A program made the translations under genes and the position numbers. Shown here one piece after another: positions 1-6,945 of a stretch of 8,645 nt of DNA (the stretch's first letter is position 1; each line of letters opens with the position of its first letter). Where the stretch lies: positions 1 through 8,645 of the forward strand of contig JAHDCM010000135.1 in NCBI GenBank assembly GCA_020629895.1, read 5' to 3'. The notes under the pieces were generated by a model. It worked only from the letters and a program-made list of their open reading frames with translations. It did not search any database and had not been told where the DNA came from. The stretch comes from Bacteroidota bacterium. Lineage in GTDB: Bacteria > Bacteroidota > Bacteroidia > Chitinophagales > UBA2359.

Positions 1-203
1 GATAAAACTTCTTTTCGTTCTTTGTCTTGAAACAAAGAACCAAAATTCAAGACTCGCAATCTTTTGGGATAAAACTTCTTTTCGTTCTTTGTCTTGAAAC
101 AAAGAACCAAAATTCAAGACTCACAATCTTTTTGGGATAAAACTTCTTTTCGTTCTTTGTCTTGAAACAAAGAACCAAAATTCAAGACTCACAATCTTTT
201 TGG
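1..203. repeat. Three tandem copies of a 67/68-bp hairpin-bearing unit
   Basis: Units run 1-67, 68-135 and 136-203, and the array may continue left of the window. Copies 2 and 3 look identical by eye; copy 1 differs by one substitution (cgcaat versus cacaat) and one missing T. Each unit contains a perfect 9-bp inverted repeat, gttctttgt/acaaagaac (17-25 and 32-40 in copy 1), around the loop cttgaa. A second, overlapping inverted repeat, gtcttgaa/ttcaagac (24-31 and 46-53), uses the loop of the first, so the two folds are mutually exclusive. There are no spacers, so it is not a CRISPR array. Similar TTCTTTG-type hairpins are, from memory, common between genes in Bacteroidota. Function unknown. 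Confidence 0.9.
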
Positions 204-412
204 ATAAAAACTAGGATTTGCAAGAGCAACGCAGCCAAACTCGCTGCGCTCAGACAAGGCTGCTACATCACCAAGCCCCCGCTTCTTGCTGCATCCTGTT
301 TTTATTGCCAAAAATCTTGAAGGTCAATACCTACGCGCATGGCCCTTTTCGGCATAATGCAACAGGGCATTTTATTAGGTATTGTTAACCTAAGCTGTCA
401 ACCATTCTATCG
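204..412. other. Non-coding region downstream of gltB with two inverted repeats
   Basis: No plausible gene is seen. The segment 221-263 contains an inverted repeat gcagcc/ggctgc (231-236, 258-263) in a GC-richer stretch that reads like a dispersed intergenic repeat. A second inverted repeat lies close to the gltB stop (see 325-384). A neighbouring glutamate synthase small subunit, which often follows gltB, is not present here. Confidence 0.6.
325..384 (-). other. Long imperfect hairpin just past the gltB stop codon
   Basis: Outer arms caatacct (325-332) and aggtattg (377-384) pair perfectly over 8 bp. Inside them gccct (342-346) pairs with agggc (364-368). On the gltB strand the stem begins about 29 nt after the stop codon and is followed, after roughly 10 nt, by a short run of five T. 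That is not the compact shape of a classical intrinsic terminator. It could still end or protect the gltB transcript, and no better terminator candidate was found downstream. Confidence 0.35.
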
Positions 413-3400
413 TTAATCGTCCCATCGTCTTGCTTCTTTTGGTGGTTTAGCATACGTAGTAGATTTGTTGGGTAACTGTTTGATACCTTCTTGCTCTTTT
501 CGGGCTTGCATTCGTTGTAGGGCTGCTTTGTAGTCACGAGGCATCACTTTGGTAAAGCGAGGCAGTGTATCTTCCCAATTATCAAGGAGCGATTTTGCAA
601 GAGGACTTTGGGTGTATTCATAATGCCTAGTAACTAGTTGATGAACTAAGGTTTGATCCTCTTCCTCTAATGCTTCGAGGTCAACTAGTTCAAGATTACA
701 GTAAGCCTCAAAAGTCTCTTTTGCTTGTAAGACATAAGCCACTCCCCCACTCATTCCCGCTGCGAAGTTGCGTCCTGTTGCTCCTAAGATTAGCACTTTC
801 CCACCTGTCATATATTCACAGGCATGATCTCCAACTCCCTCTACAACAGCCGTAACCCCTGAGTTGCGTACCGCAAACCGTTCTCCTGCTAAACCATTGA
901 TATAAGCCTCTCCAGAAGTCCCTCCATAAAAGGCTACGTTTCCGATAATCATATTTTCGGCAGGATTAAAAGTTGCTGTTTCATCGGGATGTATGATGAG
1001 TTTCGCACCTGACAAGCCCTTACCAAAATAGTCATTGGCTTCGCCTTCGAGGCGCATGGTCAACCCTTTGGCAGTAAAAGCACCAAAACTTTGCCCTGCG
1101 GCTCCTTTGAAATGCAATTGGATACTATCTTCGTTTAATCCTTCTCCTCCATATCGTTTCGAAATTTCATTAGAAAGCATTGCCCCAACTGTTCGATCAG
1201 TATTAACAATTGGCAACTGTGCGGTTACTGCTGTTCCCTTTTCGAGGGTTTCTTTAGCAATAGCGATTAATTGGTGATCTAGCACATTTTCAATGCCATG
1301 ATCTTGTGCTTCTTGTTGGTATAAGCCTGCTTCTTGTCCCTCTATTTGTTGATGTACAATGGGACTTAAATCCATCTGGTGATGCTTCCAATGGCTCAAG
1401 TTTTTCTTGACCTCCAATACATTTGCCTGCCCTACCATTTCATTAACAGTTCGGAACCCTAGCGAAGCCATAATTTCTCGCAGGTCGTTGGCGAGGAAGG
1501 TAAAGAAATTAATTACATGTTTTGGATCACCTTGAAAACGTTTTCTTAATTCGGGATCTTGCGTAGCAATTCCTACTGGACAGGTATTATTGTGGCACTT
1601 ACGCATCATAATACAGCCTTCTACCACTAAAGCGGCAGTAGCAACTCCCCATTCTTCGGCACCTAGTAAAGTAGCAATTGCCAAATCGCGTCCAGTACGC
1701 ACTTGCCCATCAGTTTGCAAGGTTACTCGACTACGCAACTTGTTTTTAACTAATGTTTGATGTGCTTCTGCCAAACCCAGTTCCCAGGGCAAACCAGCAT
1801 GTCGAATAGAACTAAGTGGTGAAGCTCCTGTTCCTCCATCATGTCCTGCAATAAGGATCACATCTGCGTGCGCTTTAGCTACCCCTGCTGCAACAACTCC
1901 CACTCCTGCTTCTGAGACAAGCTTGACACTAATTCTTGCTTGTCGATTTGCATTTTTCAGATCGAAGATTAATTGAGCAAGGTCTTCTATGGAGTAAATA
2001 TCGTGGTGCGGAGGAGGCGATATTAGGCCTACTCCAGGTGTGGCGTGGCGAACACGAGCAATCCAGTTGTTTACCTTATGCCCTGGCAATTGTCCACCTT
2101 CTCCTGGCTTTGCTCCCTGTGCCATTTTGATTTGCAACTCATCGGCATTGGTGAGGTAGTGGCTGGTTACTCCAAAACGACCAGAAGCCACTTGTTTGAT
2201 TGCCGAACGTTCCGAGTCACCATTACCTTTGGCGTGATAACGAATCGGATCTTCTCCTCCTTCTCCACTATTACTTTTGGCACCTATACGATTCATTGCA
2301 ATAGCTAAGGTCGTATGTGCTTCGTGTGAGATAGAACCAAAAGACATCGCTCCAGTGGCAAAACGTTTGAAGATTTCCTCAATTGGTTCTACCTCTTCTA
2401 AAGGAATTGGTTTGCGCTTTTTAAAATCGAGTAAACCTCGTAGACAGATGGCTTTTTCTTGTTGTTCATTAATGAGCTTCGCATACTGTTTATAGAGCTT
2501 ATAATCGTTGGCATGAGAAGAAAACTGAAGCAGGTGAATGGTTTGCGGATTGAATAAGTGATATTCCCCTCGTCTTTTCCATTGATAAATTCCTCCTACA
2601 TCTAATTGCGGCTCTACTTGTTTTTCTTCTTGTTTAAATGCCACTTTATGGCGGGTAAGTACTTCTTCCGCAATTCCCTCAAAACCAATGCCCTCAATGC
2701 GTGAAATGGTACCTTTAAAACATTGGTCAATCACCTCTTGATTTAAACCTAATGCCTCAAAAATTTGCGCGCCTTTATACGATTGCAAGGTAGAGATACC
2801 TATTTTAGAAAAGATTTTGAGTAGCTCTTTTCCTACTGCCTTAATATAATTTTTAACGACTTCTTTTTTAGGAGTCGTAATTTCTCCTTGCTCTTGTAAT
2901 TCTAACAAGGTTTCAAAAGCCAAATAAGGATTAATGGCACCTGCTCCATAGCCAATTAAGGTCGCAAAATGATGACTTTCACGCACATCTCCTGCTTCAA
3001 CAACGAGTGATGCTTGTGCGCGTAAACCCTTTTGAATGAGGTGATGGTGAATAGCTCCTGTTGCCAATAAAGAAGGAATAGGAGCTTGCTTTTCATCGAC
3101 ACATTTATCTGATAAAATCAAAATATTTACTCCTGCTTTTACTGCCTCTTCAGCCCGTTGGCAAATAGCCTGAACCGCCTTTTTTAAAGCTATTTTTGAG
3201 GAAGTAGAAAAGGTAAGTGGAATCGTTGCTGCTTTAAAAGCAGGATGTTCAATCGAACGGATTTGAGCGAGTGCCTCATTAGTCAGAATGGGTTGCTCTA
3301 GGTGTAGTTGTTGACAATGCTCAGGGCTAGTAGTCAGCACATTGAGTTGACTACCCAAACTAGTATATAAAGACATTACTGCCCGCTCTCGAATAGGATC

Positions 3401-4993
3401 AATAGGAGGGTTGGTAACTTGTGCAAAAAGCTGTTTAAAATAATTAGAAAGATGTTGGCTCTTAGTAGATAAGACCGCCAAAGGCGTATCAGCTCCCATC
3501 GACCCAATCGCCCCTTTTCCATCTACTGCCATTGGCTTGAGTAAGACCTGAATATCTTCTTTCGTATAGCCAAAAGCTAGTTGTTGTGTCAATAATGACA
3601 AGGGACTTGTCGAAACAAGTGTCGTTTTAGGCAAGTCACTTAAACGCAATTTATGAGCATCTAACCAAGCTTGATAAGGCTCACGGCTACAAATGGTCTT
3701 TTTCACCTCTTCATCACTAATAATACGGCCTTCATCCAAATCAGCTACTAGCATTTTTCCAGGCTGTAAACGCCCTTTAAATACAATTTCGCTAGGTTCA
3801 ATAGGCAGCACGCCCGCTTCAGAAGCTAATATAATATGATTGTTTTTAGTCAGGATATACCGCGAAGGACGCAATCCATTTCGATCTAAAGTAGCTCCAA
3901 CAATAATTCCATCGGTGAAACACAAAGAAGCAGGGCCATCCCACGGTTCCATCAACGATTTGTGGTATTCATAAAAAGCCCGTTTGTCGTCTTCCATCAG
4001 CTCATTCCCTTGCCAAGCCTCTGGAATCATCATCATCAAAACATGCGGAAGGGAACGCCCACACAAATGCAGCAATTCTACTACATTGTCAAAATTAGCG
4101 GAGTCAGACTGGCTAGGATCACAAATAGGAAACAACATATCTAGTTCTTCCTTCGAAAAATAATCACTCTCTAGCAATATTTCCTTTGTACGCCACCAAT
4201 TCAAATTCCCTCTAATGGTGTTAATTTCTCCATTGTGAGCTACATATCTAAAGGGCTGTGCCAATCTCCACTTTGGAAAAGTATTAGTTGAAAATCGGGA
4301 ATGCACCAACGCGATTGCTGATACTACTCGTTCATCTTTTAGGTCAGCAAAATACGGACGTAATTGCCAAGTGGTCAATTGCCCTTTATAAACAACTGTT
4401 TTATAAGAAAATGAGGTAAAATAAAAGGCATCTTTGGTTTCAGGAAACGCTTGATGAATACGATGCGAACTTACATTGCGTAATAAAAACAATTTGCGTT
4501 CGAGAGCTTGGTGATGTATCTTCTCCTCTTGATGCCTCACAAACACCTGCTCCATAATAGGTTCCACCTTCACCGAAGTCTCACCCACCGACTCATTATC
4601 TGTTTCAAGCCTGCGATAACCTAATAATTCGAAACCCAACTCCTTAAGCTGCTTTTCAAAAAAAGACTTTACTTGATCGTATAAGGACTGTTCAGGAGGC
4701 AAAAACAACATGCCTACTCCATAATGCCCAAATGGTGGCAATTCAAACCCTTGTTTCTTTCCTTCTTCTCGAAAAAAAGCATCTGGTACCTGAATCAATA
4801 TTCCTGCACCATCTCCTGTATTGGGTTCGCAACCACAAGCTCCCCGATGCTCCATTTTTTCTAGCATTGTAATAGCCTGCTCTATCAATAAATGTGACTG
4901 CTCATTATTCAAATTAGCAATCAATCCGATACCACAAGCATCTTTTTCTAATTGAGGCACATACAAACCTCGCTGCTCACATTCTTTTTTCAT
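413..4993 (-). CDS. gltB: Glutamate synthase, large subunit (GOGAT alpha)
   Basis: Transfers the amide nitrogen of glutamine to 2-oxoglutarate, giving two glutamates; it is the cytoplasmic large subunit of the GS-GOGAT ammonia assimilation route. The protein is about 1526 aa, normal for the family. Counting from the chosen start: class II amidotransferase domain with catalytic Cys20 in DACGIG after a short propeptide, plus HSRFSTNTFPKW (231-242) and HNGEINTIRGN (253-263); central domain about 450-770; FMN domain with GEGGEDPIRY (910), SAIKQVASGRFGVT (930) and AGHDGGTGAS (1049); [3Fe-4S] cysteines 1127, 1133 and 1138 spaced C-x5-C-x4-C; C-terminal GXGXG domain about 1295-1425. The FMN region (LQTDGQVRTGRD) looks more like the NADPH-type subunit than ferredoxin GOGAT. 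An in-frame ATG at 5038 would add 15 residues partly encoded by a hairpin repeat. The start at 4993 leaves the usual short propeptide and is preferred. No gltD is adjacent, so its electron-donating partner must be elsewhere. Confidence 0.97.
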   Translation of the reverse strand: MKKECEQRGLYVPQLEKDACGIGLIANLNNEQSHLLIEQAITMLEKMEHRGACGCEPNTGDGAGILIQVPDAFFREEGKKQGFELPPFGHYGVGMLFLPPEQSLYDQVKSFFEKQLKELGFELLGYRRLETDNESVGETSVKVEPIMEQVFVRHQEEKIHHQALERKLFLLRNVSSHRIHQAFPETKDAFYFTSFSYKTVVYKGQLTTWQLRPYFADLKDERVVSAIALVHSRFSTNTFPKWRLAQPFRYVAHNGEINTIRGNLNWWRTKEILLESDYFSKEELDMLFPICDPSQSDSANFDNVVELLHLCGRSLPHVLMMMIPEAWQGNELMEDDKRAFYEYHKSLMEPWDGPASLCFTDGIIVGATLDRNGLRPSRYILTKNNHIILASEAGVLPIEPSEIVFKGRLQPGKMLVADLDEGRIISDEEVKKTICSREPYQAWLDAHKLRLSDLPKTTLVSTSPLSLLTQQLAFGYTKEDIQVLLKPMAVDGKGAIGSMGADTPLAVLSTKSQHLSNYFKQLFAQVTNPPIDPIRERAVMSLYTSLGSQLNVLTTSPEHCQQLHLEQPILTNEALAQIRSIEHPAFKAATIPLTFSTSSKIALKKAVQAICQRAEEAVKAGVNILILSDKCVDEKQAPIPSLLATGAIHHHLIQKGLRAQASLVVEAGDVRESHHFATLIGYGAGAINPYLAFETLLELQEQGEITTPKKEVVKNYIKAVGKELLKIFSKIGISTLQSYKGAQIFEALGLNQEVIDQCFKGTISRIEGIGFEGIAEEVLTRHKVAFKQEEKQVEPQLDVGGIYQWKRRGEYHLFNPQTIHLLQFSSHANDYKLYKQYAKLINEQQEKAICLRGLLDFKKRKPIPLEEVEPIEEIFKRFATGAMSFGSISHEAHTTLAIAMNRIGAKSNSGEGGEDPIRYHAKGNGDSERSAIKQVASGRFGVTSHYLTNADELQIKMAQGAKPGEGGQLPGHKVNNWIARVRHATPGVGLISPPPHHDIYSIEDLAQLIFDLKNANRQARISVKLVSEAGVGVVAAGVAKAHADVILIAGHDGGTGASPLSSIRHAGLPWELGLAEAHQTLVKNKLRSRVTLQTDGQVRTGRDLAIATLLGAEEWGVATAALVVEGCIMMRKCHNNTCPVGIATQDPELRKRFQGDPKHVINFFTFLANDLREIMASLGFRTVNEMVGQANVLEVKKNLSHWKHHQMDLSPIVHQQIEGQEAGLYQQEAQDHGIENVLDHQLIAIAKETLEKGTAVTAQLPIVNTDRTVGAMLSNEISKRYGGEGLNEDSIQLHFKGAAGQSFGAFTAKGLTMRLEGEANDYFGKGLSGAKLIIHPDETATFNPAENMIIGNVAFYGGTSGEAYINGLAGERFAVRNSGVTAVVEGVGDHACEYMTGGKVLILGATGRNFAAGMSGGVAYVLQAKETFEAYCNLELVDLEALEEEDQTLVHQLVTRHYEYTQSPLAKSLLDNWEDTLPRFTKVMPRDYKAALQRMQARKEQEGIKQLPNKSTTYAKPPKEARRWDD

Positions 4994-5024
4994 GGTCAAT
5001 TTCCATTTTATTTGTTGGGCGTGT

Positions 5025-5071
5025 CCCCCTTTTGTCAATCAAACCCCTCAGGTTTGATTGGCAAAAGGGGG
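5025..5071. repeat. Near-perfect 21-bp inverted repeat upstream of gltB
   Basis: The left arm 5025-5045 and right arm 5051-5071 are 21 bp each and pair at 20 of 21 positions, around the 5-nt loop cctca. The arms begin with a run of five C and end with caatcaaacc. The structure sits 32 bp before the preferred gltB start. If transcribed in the gltB direction it would form a very stable stem in the leader; a short A/C-rich stretch rather than a T-run follows, so it does not look like a terminator. It abuts the repeat-like block at 5072-5212. Confidence 0.85.
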
Positions 5072-5212
5072 TCGGGCTTTCGGCTAATATGTGCTTACTC
5101 GGCTACTGTTCAGCATAGTCGCAGCTCGTCTTCGCTCATCCCGCTCAGCCTTCGCTACTCCTTGCTTCACTAGCAGCCTCCTCACAGCACATTCCGCCTC
5201 TATCCCTCACGC
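5072..5212. repeat. GC-rich dispersed-repeat-like block
   Basis: About 140 bp of visibly higher GC than the AT-rich spacer beside it, full of short cgct/ctcg/cttcgct words and with no credible reading frame. Its right edge, atccctcacgc (5202-5212), is the reverse complement of gcgtgagggat at 8635-8645, where the window ends, so the same family probably starts again there. The composition and the GCGTGAGGGAT edge resemble interspersed non-coding repeats known to me from Saprospira-like Bacteroidota. The family assignment is from memory and not verified. Confidence 0.55.
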
Positions 5213-5368
5213 AAAAACAATTATTTTATCGTGTTGTAATTAAACCTAGTTCAGTAATTGTCACTATCTGGCTCTTCCATTACTTCAAAAAGTAACAAAC
5301 ACCCTTTTTATTAGGTAATAACTATAAAAATAATGATTTAGGGGGGAGTTGACTTTGATCACTTAACC

Positions 5369-5383
5369 TTTTGATTATCAAAA
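5369..5383. promoter_or_regulatory. Operator-like palindrome
   Basis: ttttgat and atcaaaa are perfect 7-bp arms around a single central T. The core on the minus strand, TTGATAATCAA, resembles the middle of a Fur-type box (TGATAATCA). AT-rich palindromes also arise by chance, so a regulator site is only a possibility. It lies between the two divergent genes, about 380 bp from the gltB start and 320 bp from the plus-strand gene. Confidence 0.3.
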
Positions 5384-5643
5384 TAACAATTTTATGCCAC
5401 TTTTTTTAATAAAAGCGCAACAAAGTGCTATTTTTTTTGACAATAATACTAACAAGTGTTTGTTAACATATTTTTATTCTCCCACTTCACTATGCGAAAA
5501 ACAATACTTAGGGGCTGTTTTTTTTAACAAGGGCAAATGCCCTGTGGATAAACACATAAGACCTTAGCATAGCGGTCTCTCAAGCCTCTACATATAGTTA
5601 ATAAATTATTATCTCTATAAGCCTTATAAACCCTGCGTTTCCG

Positions 5644-5674
5644 TTGGCATTCCCTAATTATTTATATAATTTAG
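5644..5674 (+). promoter_or_regulatory. Candidate Bacteroidota-type promoter for the secreted-protein gene
   Basis: TTG at 5644-5646, a 20-nt spacer, then TAATTTAG at 5667-5674. This matches the Bacteroidota primary sigma consensus TTG-N19-21-TAnnTTTG at all but one fixed position. Transcription would begin near 5681, about 20 nt before the ATG at 5703. The spacing is the same as in the tRNA-Phe promoter candidate of this window. Confidence 0.45.
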
Positions 5675-5702
5675 AAGTGTTCTTCAATTAAGATTACCTG
5701 TT

Positions 5703-6647
5703 ATGAGATACGGCTATATTCTATTACTACTTCTTGGCATTATTCTTTTCAACAATCAATCTGTTGAAGCCCAAGAAACAGCAGAAGTAGTTAATGAACG
5801 CATTATGTATATTAAGCCCGATGGCGTTAACTATATGCAATATTGGACACAACGTTCCAATTATTTATCATGCTGGGTAGGTTTAGAAAAAGGGCTAGAC
5901 GTAGAAACCCACTATGAATATATCCAACCCAAAGACTACATTTTTCAAGAAAACCCAGATGAAGCTTTTAATCAGCTACACTTTGATCAGGGTAGTTTTG
6001 CTTTGATGTGGCGCGGCAATTTTGGAAAGAACGTATATATTGATGAAGAGGGGGTTTACACTTTCCGTAATGACTCCATCCCTGACTCACAAGGCTACTA
6101 TGGTTTTTACAGTCGTCCGAATGGGTTTAAAGAGTTTGTGTACGTTTGGGTACTACCTGACAACTTTGAATTTGTTTCTTATAATTGTAGTCAAGAGGGA
6201 GAATGGGTTAAGAAAGGGAGTACCCTTTCTTATTATGGTAGAGGGCAAAATAACCTGCTCTTTACCATTCGTTATCAACCTATCGAAAATGTCCCTTCTG
6301 AGGTAGAGGGCAGAGCGGTAAATATTACCCGTACCATTAAAGTAAAACATCCCAACATTAAAATTATGGTTTGGGATGATAATGAGGAAGATGGAGACAT
6401 TATTTCCCTTCGCGTAAATGATCAATGGTTGTTGCAAAATATGAGCCTCAAAAACAAGAAGTCGCAATTACATTACCAACTTTCTAAATCTGAAAATTAT
6501 TTACTTTTACATGCCATCAATTTAGGGAAAATACCTCCCAATACAGCGGCTGTTACCATAGATGATGGCGAGCTAATCCAACGTTTTGTATTGAGTGCTA
6601 ATTTTGGGGAAAGTCAGGGGGTAAAAATCCAATATGTGGGTGAGTAG
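5703..6647 (+). CDS. Secreted protein of unknown function, 314 aa
   Basis: A clear Sec signal peptide is visible: MRYGYI, a hydrophobic core to about residue 16, then a cleavage site after VEA (23), leaving Gln24 first. There is no lipobox cysteine, so the product is probably periplasmic or exported and soluble. The mature part is rich in aromatic and acidic residues and has only two cysteines (57 and 162), which could form a disulfide. The C-terminal 100 residues (about 215-313) look like a separate beta-rich module with VWDDNEEDGDIISLRVND near 223-240 and LGKIPPNTAAVTIDDGE near 274-290. I recall a similar EDGD...SLxxN...IPPNTAA module at the end of other secreted Bacteroidota proteins, but cannot name the family. 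The N-terminal half (25-200) is unrecognised. No Shine-Dalgarno is evident before the ATG. It appears to be a single-gene unit; function unknown. Confidence 0.9.
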   Translation: MRYGYILLLLLGIILFNNQSVEAQETAEVVNERIMYIKPDGVNYMQYWTQRSNYLSCWVGLEKGLDVETHYEYIQPKDYIFQENPDEAFNQLHFDQGSFALMWRGNFGKNVYIDEEGVYTFRNDSIPDSQGYYGFYSRPNGFKEFVYVWVLPDNFEFVSYNCSQEGEWVKKGSTLSYYGRGQNNLLFTIRYQPIENVPSEVEGRAVNITRTIKVKHPNIKIMVWDDNEEDGDIISLRVNDQWLLQNMSLKNKKSQLHYQLSKSENYLLLHAINLGKIPPNTAAVTIDDGELIQRFVLSANFGESQGVKIQYVGE

Positions 6648-6945
6648 TGTAATAAAAGTATAGTCATATCTGCTAATGACAAAAATCTTTCCTATATTTA
6701 CTTTTCCAAATATCTTTATATTGATAAAAATCAATAGATACGACTCAAAATGTAACCCCCTTTAGTAACGGATAAATAATAACTTCCTCATCTCTAGCTG
6801 ATCTTTTAGTCTTATTCTGCGTTCTGAAGCCTCGTCAGAGCTTTGGCTATGTCTACGTTTCACGCCTTGAATAAGACTAAAATCTCTAGCTATTAAATTG
6901 CGGAACTTATTTTTTAACCGTTACTTAGAGAAGAAGCCAGCAATT
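6648..6945. other. Intergenic region with stem-loops
   Basis: No gene is supported in these 298 bp. After the 5703-6647 gene there is only a weak 5-bp stem, gtcat/atgac (6663-6680), with no T-run, so no terminator is called. A bulged inverted repeat lies at 6711-6740: tatct/agata outside and attgat/atcaat inside. The 6790-6891 miniature-element-like structure follows. No convincing promoter for the next gene was found. Confidence 0.5.
6790..6891. repeat. Inverted repeat flanked by direct repeats (MITE-like)
   Basis: ttttagtcttattc (6804-6817) and gaataagactaaaa (6869-6882) are perfect 14-bp inverted repeats bounding 79 bp. Just outside lie direct copies of atctctagct (6790-6799 and 6882-6891). 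The right copy abuts the inverted repeat; the left is separated from it by gatc. The interior is GC-richer than its flanks, with small internal pairings such as aagc/gctt. This is the anatomy of a small non-autonomous insertion with a 9-10-bp target duplication. It could equally be a mobile hairpin repeat or a regulatory stem-loop in the leader of the downstream gene, whose ATG is 55 bp away. Confidence 0.6.

Larger units (their letters stand above)
5213..5702. other. AT-rich divergent intergenic region
   Basis: This 490-bp spacer separates the divergently transcribed gltB and secreted-protein genes and should hold both promoters. No coding region is supported. It contains a 15-bp palindrome (5369-5383), weak small hairpins (gggca/tgccc at 5531-5542; agacc/ggtct at 5559-5578) and the plus-strand promoter candidate listed separately. 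For gltB I see only a poor minus-strand match (TTA-N21-TACTTTTT, roughly 5289-5320), too weak to call. Confidence 0.6.

Noticed and set aside
1..203. CRISPR array
   Set aside because: The units are contiguous and almost identical along their whole length, with no variable spacers and no cas genes.
670..4144. Several 60-87 codon open frames opposite gltB
   Set aside because: They lie wholly antisense to a strongly conserved gene and have no recognisable protein features.
413..4993. Ferredoxin-dependent glutamate synthase
   Set aside because: The FMN-domain motifs LPWELGLAEAHQTL and LQTDGQVRTGRD resemble the NADPH-type large subunit more closely, although the missing gltD leaves some doubt.
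4994..5038. Longer gltB start (ATG at 5038, 15 extra residues)
   Set aside because: The extra codons come partly from the hairpin repeat, and the catalytic cysteine would sit at residue 35 rather than after the usual short propeptide.
4952..5173. 73-codon plus-strand frame over the gltB start and repeat block
   Set aside because: It spans antisense gltB, the hairpin and repeat sequence, with low-complexity translation and no start signal.
6022..6467. Open frames overlapping the secreted-protein gene on both strands
   Set aside because: They are shadows of the 314-aa gene, which has a signal peptide and its own promoter candidate.
6898..6945. TTG start of the HNH-like gene, 16 residues earlier
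   Set aside because: The ATG at 6946 gives the family-typical distance to the N-terminal motif; the added residues show no family features.
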